Shown here: positions 34,012 through 42,229 of the stretch, piece by piece
Layout: each line of letters begins with the position of its first letter
Position numbering within the stretch: the first letter of the stretch is position 1
Source of the DNA: UBA3206 sp963623875
GTDB lineage: Bacteria; Bacillota_I; Bacilli_A; Acholeplasmatales; Anaeroplasmataceae
DNA length: 64,000 nucleotides
Assembly (NCBI GenBank): GCA_963623875.1
Contig: CAVFNL010000017.1
Location: 44,771-108,770 of the forward strand
Direction of reading: 5' to 3'
Position numbers and translations under genes: made by a program
The notes under the pieces: model-generated
Told to the model about the DNA's origin: nothing
Database searches by the model: none
What the model saw: only the letters and a program-made list of their open reading frames with translations

Positions 34012-36666
34012 TTGGAATTTCATACTGATGATTATAAGATTTATTCTGTAATTGATTTAGGAACAAATTTCAAAAGAGAACTAGGCCTTATGTATTCTGT
34101 ATCAGGTTATATGGAAGCCGCAAGTGGTATGGGTTCTGGAATACAAATTTTATACATGGATTATGATCATATCATTAAACTTTCAGATGAAAATGTTGAT
34201 TATAAAGAACTTGATGGAAATAATTATTCTTTTAACACAACAGATAGTTTTTATCCTGGTGAATATAAAGACCTTAATGATAAAAACTTAACTTATGAAG
34301 AAACATTAAATAATGGACTATCTACAAAAATGATGAATTTTTGGTATAGCGCAACAGCAGATAATGCACCTTATGAATCAAGAAAAATATATAGTAGTAA
34401 AATAAGTTTTAAACCAACAGATGAGACAAATTCTAAAAATATTTCTGATTCAAGATATGAAATAGCACATTTTAATATAGAGACTAATATATATGGCTAT
34501 GATGCAATTCAAAGAAAAAATGGTGAAGAATTATATTATGACTCGATGTCTGTTCAAACATTTGGTTATACAGGAATGCGAGAGTCATTAAAGTATAGAG
34601 TTGGAAAAACCCTAAATTTAGGTGATGTTATTAGAGTTGAAGATATCTATAAAGAAAAAGTTTCAAATAATATAGATTTTAGTAATGTTTCATATAAAGG
34701 ATATTCAATAATTAATGGTGTAATTGATTTTTCAAAAGAAATTAAATTAAATAAAGCTTTTACATTTGAAGAAGATATAGCAATCGTATATATATCAGTA
34801 GATGATAATTTTAAACAAAAGACTACCATAGTTGAACTTGTACAAAAGACTAATCCTGATTATAAAATTATAGATGATAATCATGATTGGCAATGGTCTC
34901 TTGAAGAAGATGCCTATATTTCTACAACAATTGATAAAGAAGGATTATCTGTAGAGCTTCCAACACTTACATATTCTTGGGATGGGGTTAAAAATGTACG
35001 TTTCAAGAATGCTTGGTATGATGATGAAAGTTGCATAAATCCGCTACATGTGGGTATATTTACAAACTTGAATGGAGTATATTCGCTATCTTATCTTGGA
35101 TACCAAAAAAAGGAATTTATAGCCTCATCTTATGATACTTATGTTTGTTATGAACTTGAAAATATATACGGAGAAACAAGTTTTGTAAGGTTTAAATATG
35201 TTTCTTCTGAAAAAGAAACATATAAAATCGAAAGTGATAACAACGAAATTATTTCACAAGGTGATGTGCAATATGATGATTATGGAAAAATAAAAGATAT
35301 TAAGGCAAATGAATCAATTTATCTTACTAAGGATAATATTTCTTTAATGCTTTCAAGAAAATTTAATATTACAATTTCTAATCAAACATTTGCTATGACA
35401 CCTTCATCATATACAATGTATTTACTAGATGAAAATAATCATAGTACTACTATTTTGGAAGAAGTTTTAGATGGAAATATAAATTCGCTGATTACAGATG
35501 TAGAAGGATATACTAATGATTATAGTTGGTTTATATTATCTATAAAATATCTTTATTTTGGGAATGAATTTACAAGTAATTATATATATGGAATAGGATT
35601 TTCAGGTGAAAAAACTACTAATATGCTTAAATATGATTCGTATTTTGTAAATACATTATATACTATGAATATTCCATATATTTATAGTTTTGAAGGAAAT
35701 CTAATTACAACTTCAAATATTATTGTTAAACATAGAATTGGTGGTAAAACAGACAATAGTTTTTATGCAAATAAAACTTATACTCTTAATAAAGGGAAAT
35801 ATGAATTTTCTTTAACATTCAATGAGGTTGGCGAGTACTATGTTGGGTTTAACTTTACATTAAATTCTATAACATACTCGTTTGGACAAGTAATTGATGT
35901 TTTATCGGACAAATCAGATGTTACTATTACATATGTTACAGATGAGGAACACAAATTTATAGATGGACTTATTGAAAGAAAAATAACCTATAATTTAAGT
36001 AATACTATTACAACCTTAGGTGAAAAAGAGTTTAATGAAAATGATATATTGTTTGGTTGGACACAAAATATAAATAGGGATGCTACAAACAAAGATGTGG
36101 TAAAAAATGGTATTTCTAATTTTATAGAAAAATATAATTCACAAAATGTAATTTTATATGCAATTTGGGATACTGGAATTTCAGTTACTGCTAAGTCTTT
36201 GGGAAATGAAGATAGAATTAAATACTATTATAGAGATGCTTCAACAGGATATTATATAATTGACCTTTCTGCGTATAAAGTATATCCTCCTACAGGATAT
36301 GTTTTAGCAGGATGGACAGGTGGATTTTTGAGTGACGATGTAAAAAACGGCAAAATTTATTTAAATGAAATATCTAAAGATGAAGACTATTTAACAATAA
36401 ATGCTGTATATAAGAAAATGGTTACTATAAAATATTCAATTAACTCTTTATATTCAACTACTGTTATCAGAAATGAATCCTTACTTGAAGGTACAAAACT
36501 TGAATCAAATAGAATTGTAGTATCAAAGAGTGATTATGCGTTTGTTGGATGGTGTGTTTTAGGAGATGAAACTAAAACTATTATAGATCTATCGACATAT
36601 AAGTTTACTATAGATACAACTCTTTTAGCAATGTTTATAGATAGCGAGGGAAATATGGTATGCTAA
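34012..36666 (+). CDS. Large surface-type protein, 5' end missing
   Basis: The frame is open from 33946 but coding-like sequence begins around 33970 (YPETYKAKKYLDYSLEF) without signal peptide, ATG or ribosome site, so the N terminus is lost at the join with the EcfA fragment; TTG 34012 is only the first formal start. At least 884 residues, rich in Tyr, Asn, Ser and Thr, beta-rich. Residues about 660-880 contain Listeria-Bacteroides (InlB B-type) repeats: DILFGWTQN...LYAIW, YVLAGWTGG, and YAFVGWCVLG...LLAMF. No C-terminal anchor or sortase motif. It overlaps the NEAT-like gene by 7 bases, so both were probably one operon. Function unknown; a heme or polymer receptor is only guessed from context. 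Confidence 0.72.
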   Translation: MEFHTDDYKIYSVIDLGTNFKRELGLMYSVSGYMEAASGMGSGIQILYMDYDHIIKLSDENVDYKELDGNNYSFNTTDSFYPGEYKDLNDKNLTYEETLNNGLSTKMMNFWYSATADNAPYESRKIYSSKISFKPTDETNSKNISDSRYEIAHFNIETNIYGYDAIQRKNGEELYYDSMSVQTFGYTGMRESLKYRVGKTLNLGDVIRVEDIYKEKVSNNIDFSNVSYKGYSIINGVIDFSKEIKLNKAFTFEEDIAIVYISVDDNFKQKTTIVELVQKTNPDYKIIDDNHDWQWSLEEDAYISTTIDKEGLSVELPTLTYSWDGVKNVRFKNAWYDDESCINPLHVGIFTNLNGVYSLSYLGYQKKEFIASSYDTYVCYELENIYGETSFVRFKYVSSEKETYKIESDNNEIISQGDVQYDDYGKIKDIKANESIYLTKDNISLMLSRKFNITISNQTFAMTPSSYTMYLLDENNHSTTILEEVLDGNINSLITDVEGYTNDYSWFILSIKYLYFGNEFTSNYIYGIGFSGEKTTNMLKYDSYFVNTLYTMNIPYIYSFEGNLITTSNIIVKHRIGGKTDNSFYANKTYTLNKGKYEFSLTFNEVGEYYVGFNFTLNSITYSFGQVIDVLSDKSDVTITYVTDEEHKFIDGLIERKITYNLSNTITTLGEKEFNENDILFGWTQNINRDATNKDVVKNGISNFIEKYNSQNVILYAIWDTGISVTAKSLGNEDRIKYYYRDASTGYYIIDLSAYKVYPPTGYVLAGWTGGFLSDDVKNGKIYLNEISKDEDYLTINAVYKKMVTIKYSINSLYSTTVIRNESLLEGTKLESNRIVVSKSDYAFVGWCVLGDETKTIIDLSTYKFTIDTTLLAMFIDSEGNMVC

Positions 36667-37910
36667 ATTTAAAAAAAATATTTTTGTTATCAATATTTTT
36701 ATTAACCATTGTATTTTGTATATTATTTAAAACTAATGCGTACGCTCAAAATGAAGATGTATTAAACGGAGGTGATGGTACATATTCTACTCCGGTAAGT
36801 CTTGATTTAAAAATGGGTTCTGATAATTTTACAAATCCTGTAACTATAGAAAAAGAAAATTCAAAATATTATATGACATTTGGTTTTAGTTCACAAATTG
36901 GATATTTAAATCTTAATTTAAGCGATATGGAAGTAGGAAAAACTTCGGAAAAGAAAGATGGTTGGACATATTATACATATACACTATCTAGTGATAATTT
37001 AAAATCTAAATTAAGTTTTACTGCATATATTAATGCAATGTCGCGTGAAACGACGTTTACAGCCTCATTAAAACTTTCATCATCAAGCAAGATTTCAAAT
37101 GATATTAGAGATTTAGGTGAAAGGCCTGCAGAATTTGTTCCAAAAATAGAAACTAATGCTGCAGAAGAATATTCACTTAAAGTTGGGACAACATTTCCTA
37201 TTCCAGAAGTTAGCGCGAAACTAGGAAATAAAGAATCAGATATTACTACAACAGTATTTTATAATGACGATAAAGAGATAGAAATTTCTAATGGTAAAAT
37301 TGTTTTAAGTAATGTTGGAGAATATAAAATAATATATATGGCAACGACTAGTGAATATAAAACATCGTATGGAAATGATTCTTATACTAAATATATTGTT
37401 ACAATAAATTCTACGGCTGGTGAAAATGAAATAGTAAAGTATAATGATAAGAATAATATACTAGAAGAAAAATCAGGCATTATCGCAGGTAAGGTTACCA
37501 TAGGTTCATTAAATTATGAAAAAGCATCTTTAGCAATGAAAAAGATTGTTGATAACTTTGAAGTATATACAGCTGAATTTTTAACTGCTGAAGGTGAAAT
37601 GATAACATTAAGTGATCATATAGAATTGATGTTTAGGGCAAATGATTACTACGATAGAACTAAAATTAGAGTATATTATATGGATGATAGTGGAAGTATT
37701 ACTAAACTTTCATCTAAAGGATATGGAAGATATGTCCTAACTGAAACAAATAAAACTGGAATATTTATTGTATGTATTCCAGGCGTAGCATTTCATATGC
37801 CAATGTGGGGTTATGCATTGATTTTTGTGTGCTCAATAATATTTTTGATATTTATAATCATTATTGTTGTATTAATAATAAAGCATAAAAAGAAACTTAA
37901 GAATTCTTAA
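36660..37910 (+). CDS. NEAT-like domain cell-surface protein, membrane anchored
   Basis: 416 residues. Signal peptide 1-29 (cleavage after AYA), then a domain at about 38-142 that reads like a NEAT (near iron transporter) domain: DGTYSTPVSL, NSKYYMTFGF, and the C-terminal strands FTAYINAMSRETTFTASLKL. The YxxxY heme-ligand motif of strand 8 is replaced by Ser128-x3-Phe133-like residues; Met127 and Met72 are nearby. A second beta-rich region follows (about 160-250), then NEAT-like EYTAEFL region 285-370, a C-terminal helix 383-407 and a Lys-rich tail, the Shp/Hal type anchoring without sortase. Located behind the metal-regulated transport genes. Confidence 0.65.
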   Translation: MLNLKKIFLLSIFLLTIVFCILFKTNAYAQNEDVLNGGDGTYSTPVSLDLKMGSDNFTNPVTIEKENSKYYMTFGFSSQIGYLNLNLSDMEVGKTSEKKDGWTYYTYTLSSDNLKSKLSFTAYINAMSRETTFTASLKLSSSSKISNDIRDLGERPAEFVPKIETNAAEEYSLKVGTTFPIPEVSAKLGNKESDITTTVFYNDDKEIEISNGKIVLSNVGEYKIIYMATTSEYKTSYGNDSYTKYIVTINSTAGENEIVKYNDKNNILEEKSGIIAGKVTIGSLNYEKASLAMKKIVDNFEVYTAEFLTAEGEMITLSDHIELMFRANDYYDRTKIRVYYMDDSGSITKLSSKGYGRYVLTETNKTGIFIVCIPGVAFHMPMWGYALIFVCSIIFLIFIIIIVVLIIKHKKKLKNS

Positions 37911-37914
37911 TATT

Positions 37915-37950
37915 AAAGCTGTGAAATACATTTTAATATTTCATGCTTTT
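37915..37950 (+). terminator. Terminator after the NEAT-like gene
   Basis: AAAGC plus TGAAATA on the left pair with TATTTCA and GCTTT on the right, separated by one bulged base on each arm, followed by TTAATTTTT. Weaker than the other terminators here. Confidence 0.6.
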
Positions 37951-38038
37951 AATTTTTAATGAATACTAAATTTATTAAATATACAAAACATAAAATGATT
38001 GTATCTTATCTATTTAATATTTCTTAAAATTTTGGTTA

Positions 38039-38066
38039 TTTACAAAGAATTAAAATGTGATATAAT
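38039..38066 (+). promoter_or_regulatory. Promoter of trigger factor
   Basis: TTTACA (38039-38044), 16-base spacer, TATAAT (38061-38066), 42 bases before the start codon. Confidence 0.7.
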
Positions 38067-38107
38067 TATTAAGCAATTAATTTTTTATAAGAAATGGAGA
38101 AAATACA

Positions 38108-39559
38108 ATGAAATTAGAAAATGTATCTAAAAGTAGAGTTAAAGCTGTATTCGAAGTTACTGCAGAAGAATTCGATAAGGCTTTAGATGAAGCTTTTGTT
38201 AAGGTAAACGCAAACGTTACTATTCAAGGATTTAGAAAGGGAAAAGCTCCACGTAAGATTTTTGAAAAAACTTATGGTGTTGAATCATTATATAATGATG
38301 CACTTGATGTTGTTTTCAATCAAAAATTACAAGAAGTATATGCTGATGAAAAATTAGCAAACAAGATTGTAGGACAAGTTGAGCCTTCAATTGAATCAAA
38401 AGATTTTGGACAAGGAAAGAATTTTGAAGTTGCTCTTTCATTTGATGTAATGCCTGAATTTGACTTACCTAAATATAAAGGTGTAGAAGTATTAAAGCCT
38501 AATTATGAAGCAACTGAAGAAGAAGTTAATAATGCAGTAAATGAGGTTTTAAAAGCTCATTCTACAACTGAAGTTAAAGCTTCACAAGTTATTGAAAAGA
38601 ACAATATTGCTAAATTTGATTTCGTAGGATCAGTTGATGGTATTGAATTCCAAGGTGGAAGTGCTAAGGATTATGAACTTGAAATTGGTTCAGGACAATT
38701 TATTCCTGGATTTGAAGATCAAATGATTGGTATGAAGGCTGGAGAAGAAAAAGACTTAAATGTTACTTTCCCTGAAAACTATGGTCAAAAGGATTTAGCT
38801 GGAAAGAAAGCAGTATTTAAAGTTACTGTTCATGAAGTTAAAGAGCAAAAATTACCAGAACTTAATGATGAATTTATTGCATCATTAAATATTGAATCAA
38901 AGACTGTTGCAGAATTTACTGCTGCTAAGAAAGCTGAAATCGTTGATAAGAAGAAAACATCTGAAAAAGATAAAGAAGTTGATTCAATCATCAATACAAT
39001 TCTTGATACAACTGAAGTTGAAGTTCCTCAATCAATGGTTGATGAAAGATATAATCAAATGCGTTCTCAATATGAAAACCAAGCTAAGATGTATAATATT
39101 CCATTTGAAACATTCTTAAGCTTTATGGGAGCAACTTTAGAACAATTCGAAGATGTAACTAAGAAAGAAGCATACAAGAATGCTAAATTCAACGTAGTTA
39201 TGTCTAAGATTATTGAAGTTGAGCATATTGAACCAACTAAGGAAGAATTAGAGAAGCGTGCTGAACAAGATTTAGAATCATCTAAACTTACAAAAGAACA
39301 ATTAATGCAACAAAATGTTGGAAAATATTACAATGAACTTGTATACACTAAGTTAATTGATATGTTAGTTGCTAACGCTAAGGAAGTTGAAACTTTAACT
39401 GAAACTCCTAAGAAAGAAGTTAAAGCTGAAAATAAGTCTCAAGCAGCAGAAGACTTATCAAAGAAAACAGTTGCTGAATTAAAGACTATAGCTCAAGAAA
39501 GAGGAATTAAGGTTCCATCTGGAGCTAAAAAAGCTGATATTCTTGAATTACTTAAGTAA
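38108..39559 (+). CDS. tig: Trigger factor with C-terminal SAP/Rho_N-like tail
   Basis: Ribosome-bound chaperone and prolyl isomerase. N-terminal ribosome-binding domain 1-115 with the tunnel-exit signature GFRKGKAPRKIFEK near 38-51; FKBP-type PPIase domain about 155-245 (KFDFVGSVDGIEFQGGSA, FIPGFEDQMIGM); helical chaperone arms 250-430. After these, at about 445-483, comes SKKTVAELKTIAQERGIK and AKKADILELLK, which matches the helix-extended-loop-helix pattern of SAP/Rho_N/HeH nucleic-acid-binding motifs and is absent from ordinary trigger factors (about 430 residues). Codon use is strongly biased, as expected for a highly expressed gene. Own promoter, GGAG and terminator. Confidence 0.95.
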   Translation: MKLENVSKSRVKAVFEVTAEEFDKALDEAFVKVNANVTIQGFRKGKAPRKIFEKTYGVESLYNDALDVVFNQKLQEVYADEKLANKIVGQVEPSIESKDFGQGKNFEVALSFDVMPEFDLPKYKGVEVLKPNYEATEEEVNNAVNEVLKAHSTTEVKASQVIEKNNIAKFDFVGSVDGIEFQGGSAKDYELEIGSGQFIPGFEDQMIGMKAGEEKDLNVTFPENYGQKDLAGKKAVFKVTVHEVKEQKLPELNDEFIASLNIESKTVAEFTAAKKAEIVDKKKTSEKDKEVDSIINTILDTTEVEVPQSMVDERYNQMRSQYENQAKMYNIPFETFLSFMGATLEQFEDVTKKEAYKNAKFNVVMSKIIEVEHIEPTKEELEKRAEQDLESSKLTKEQLMQQNVGKYYNELVYTKLIDMLVANAKEVETLTETPKKEVKAENKSQAAEDLSKKTVAELKTIAQERGIKVPSGAKKADILELLK

Positions 39560-39567
39560 TAAAATAT

Positions 39568-39599
39568 AAAGAGATGTGATGCGCATCTCTTTATTTTTA
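39568..39599 (+). terminator. Terminator after tig
   Basis: Perfect stem AAAGAGATG (39568-39576) and CATCTCTTT (39584-39592), 7-base loop, then TTATTTTT. Confidence 0.88.
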
Positions 39600-39652
39600 T
39601 AAAATTTAAATTTATTCGTTATTTTCGTATTAAATTTGTGTTAGAAATTAAA

Positions 39653-39693
39653 TTGGCAAACTTCTTGACATAGTGCCAAACTTAATGTATTAT
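39653..39693 (+). promoter_or_regulatory. lon promoter overlapped by a CIRCE-like operator
   Basis: Promoter TTGACA (39665-39670), 17-base spacer, TATTAT (39688-39693). A 9-9-9 element spans 39653-39679: TTGGCAAAC, 9 bases, TAGTGCCAA. This has the geometry of CIRCE (TTAGCACTC-N9-GAGTGCTAA), the HrcA operator, with degenerate arms (outer TTGGCA/TGCCAA intact), and the -35 box lies in its centre. Mycoplasmas are known to have CIRCE before lon. Compare the better match at clpB (62337-62363). Confidence 0.7.
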
Positions 39694-39738
39694 ATACGTG
39701 CCGACGAAAAATCGGACAATAAATAAGAGGTGATTTTT

Positions 39739-42054
39739 ATGGAAGAACTAGAAACTTTAGGATTACCTGCGATTGCTGTAAGAGGTATTATTCCAATTCC
39801 AAATAATGAATTTAGAATTGAAATTGGTCGTGAAATTTCATTAAAAGCATTAGAAGCATGTGAGAAAAAGTTCAATAATCAAGTTATTCTTTTGATTCAA
39901 AAAGATCATTTAGTAACTGATGTTACAAAAGATGATGTTCAAAAGATTGGTGTTAAAGCTGAAGTTACATTAAAGCTTAAATTACCTAATAATAACTATA
40001 AAGTTAAATTTAATATTCTATCTCGTGTAGAAATAGTAGATTTTATAGAAACTTCTCCATATTTTATGGTAGAAACAAAAGATTATAAGACTGTTGGTGT
40101 TGATGAAACTGAAGAAGAAGCACTTATGAGAACTATTGTATCTGAGGTTACAAAGAATAGTCAAGCAGTATTAAATAATCCTGATGATGTAGTAAAGGCC
40201 GCAAGTAGTGGTTCTACTTGTGAACAAATTGCTGATATTATTGCATATCACTTAAAGTCTACATCTGTTGATAAATATCGTTATTTATCTGAACAATCTC
40301 TAAGAAAGAGAATGGAGTTCATTCTTGAAGATATCGCAAGAGAAAAACAAATTGGTGATATCGAAAATAAAATTAATCAAGAAGTAAAAAAATCAATTGA
40401 TGAATCACAAAAGGAATATTACCTTCGTGAGAAGATGAAAGCTATTCAAAATGAACTTGGTGATAAAGCCCGTCAAGATGAAGAAATTGAAGAATTACGT
40501 AAGAAAATCTTAGAAGCTAAAATGCCTGAAAAGATTGAGAAGAAAGCTTTAGATGAACTTAAAAGATATAGTAATACTTCATATCAAATGGCTGAATCTC
40601 CAATAATTAAACAATATCTTGATTTTATGATTGCTCTTCCTTGGCATGAGACTACAGAAGATGAAAAAGATATTGAGAAAGTTTCAAAAACTCTCGATAA
40701 GAATCATTATGGATTAGATAAAGTAAAAGAAAGAATTCTTGAATATCTTTCAGTTAAAATAATGATGGATAGAAACCCAAGAACTATTCTATGCCTTGTA
40801 GGACCTCCAGGAGTTGGTAAAACTTCTCTTGCTAAATCTATAAGTGAAGCGTTAGGACGAAAGTTTATTAAGCAATCTTTAGGAGGAGTTTCAGATGAGG
40901 CTGAAATAAGAGGTCATAGACGTACTTATATAGGAGCCCTACCTGGAAGAATTCTAAAAGGTATGAAAGACGCAAAAACAATAAATCCAGTATTCTTACT
41001 AGATGAGATAGATAAGATGAAATCAAATTATAGAGGGGATCCTGCATCAGCAATGCTTGAAGTGTTAGACCCTGAACAAAATTCTCATTTCTCAGATAAT
41101 TATCTTGAAGAGGAATATGATTTATCACAAGTTATGTTTATAACTACTGCAAATGATTTATCAGAAATTCCTGGACCACTTCGTGATCGTATGGAGATTA
41201 TTGAATTATCATCATATACTGAATATGAAAAATTCAATATCGCAAAAGAACATCTAATTTCAAGAAATCTTGAAGCTCATGGATTAAAACCTGAAATGTT
41301 AAACATTACAGATGAAGCATTAAAATATACTATAAGTGGTTGGACAAGAGAAGCTGGTGTTCGTGAACTTGATAGAATGATTGGAACAATTTGTAGAAAA
41401 TCTGTTAAGAAAATTCTTGTAGAAAAGGTTCCTACAGTAAATGTTACAAAAGATAATCTTGAAGACTTCTTAGGTAAGGTTCGTTTCTTCAATAACCAAA
41501 ACCGTGAAGAAGATCAAGTAGGTATTGTAACAGGACTTGCATATACTACATTTGGTGGAGATACGCTTGATATTGAAGTAACTTACTACAAAGGTAAAGG
41601 TGGACTTGTTCTTACAGGAAAACTTGGAGATGTAATGAAAGAATCTTGTATGGCTGCATTATCATATGTAAAGAGTCATGCAGGTGAATATGATATTGAT
41701 CCACAGATATTCACTGATAATGACATTCATGTCCATGTACCAGAAGGCGCTGTACCAAAAGATGGACCTTCAGCAGGTGTTACTATTACAACGGCTATAG
41801 TATCAGCTCTAACTGGAAGAAGAGTTTCATCTCATCTTGGTATGACTGGTGAAGTAACACTTCGAGGAGCAGTTTTACCTATTGGTGGACTTAAGGAAAA
41901 AGCAATAGCCGCAAAACGTAGTGGACTTACTACTATTCTTATTCCTAAGGAGAATGAAAGAGATATCGATGATATTCCAGAAGAAGTAAGAAATTGTTTA
42001 ACTATAATACCAGTTACAAATGTAAAAGAAGTATTATCTAACGCCCTAAATTAA
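39739..42054 (+). CDS. lon: ATP-dependent protease Lon
   Basis: Homo-oligomeric AAA+ protease degrading misfolded and regulatory proteins. 771 residues: N-terminal LON domain 1-200, coiled helices 200-300, AAA+ module with Walker A GPPGVGKTS near 355 and Walker B VFLLDEIDKM, and a serine-lysine protease domain with catalytic Ser678 in DGPSAGVT and Lys721 in GGLKEKAIAAK. ATG 39739 has GAGGTG at 6-7 bases; upstream GTG rejected. Monocistronic with a heat-shock type operator. Confidence 0.97.
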   Translation: MEELETLGLPAIAVRGIIPIPNNEFRIEIGREISLKALEACEKKFNNQVILLIQKDHLVTDVTKDDVQKIGVKAEVTLKLKLPNNNYKVKFNILSRVEIVDFIETSPYFMVETKDYKTVGVDETEEEALMRTIVSEVTKNSQAVLNNPDDVVKAASSGSTCEQIADIIAYHLKSTSVDKYRYLSEQSLRKRMEFILEDIAREKQIGDIENKINQEVKKSIDESQKEYYLREKMKAIQNELGDKARQDEEIEELRKKILEAKMPEKIEKKALDELKRYSNTSYQMAESPIIKQYLDFMIALPWHETTEDEKDIEKVSKTLDKNHYGLDKVKERILEYLSVKIMMDRNPRTILCLVGPPGVGKTSLAKSISEALGRKFIKQSLGGVSDEAEIRGHRRTYIGALPGRILKGMKDAKTINPVFLLDEIDKMKSNYRGDPASAMLEVLDPEQNSHFSDNYLEEEYDLSQVMFITTANDLSEIPGPLRDRMEIIELSSYTEYEKFNIAKEHLISRNLEAHGLKPEMLNITDEALKYTISGWTREAGVRELDRMIGTICRKSVKKILVEKVPTVNVTKDNLEDFLGKVRFFNNQNREEDQVGIVTGLAYTTFGGDTLDIEVTYYKGKGGLVLTGKLGDVMKESCMAALSYVKSHAGEYDIDPQIFTDNDIHVHVPEGAVPKDGPSAGVTITTAIVSALTGRRVSSHLGMTGEVTLRGAVLPIGGLKEKAIAAKRSGLTTILIPKENERDIDDIPEEVRNCLTIIPVTNVKEVLSNALN

Positions 42055-42061
42055 TTATTAG

Positions 42062-42098
42062 AAATAGCCCTAGATTAAAAAATAGGGCTATTTTTATT
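42062..42098 (+). terminator. Terminator after lon
   Basis: AAATAGCCCTA (42062-42072) pairs perfectly with TAGGGCTATTT (42083-42093); T run follows. Confidence 0.9.
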
Positions 42099-42229
42099 TT
42101 ATTTTAATAAAATATATTTACATTTGAAATTTTTAATCTATAATGAAATCAGTTATATAAAGTTGCACCATTGCAATATTAAAAACTACTTTATGACATT
42201 TTTTAAAAAGAGGAGAATTATTAAGAGAG

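Noticed and set aside
38892..39119. Alternate-frame open frame inside tig
   Set aside because: Repetitive Leu/Lys shadow of the conserved trigger factor frame.
39653..39693. CtsR operator upstream of lon
   Set aside because: CtsR sites are direct GGTCAAA heptamers; the sequence is an inverted TTGGCA/TGCCAA element with CIRCE spacing.
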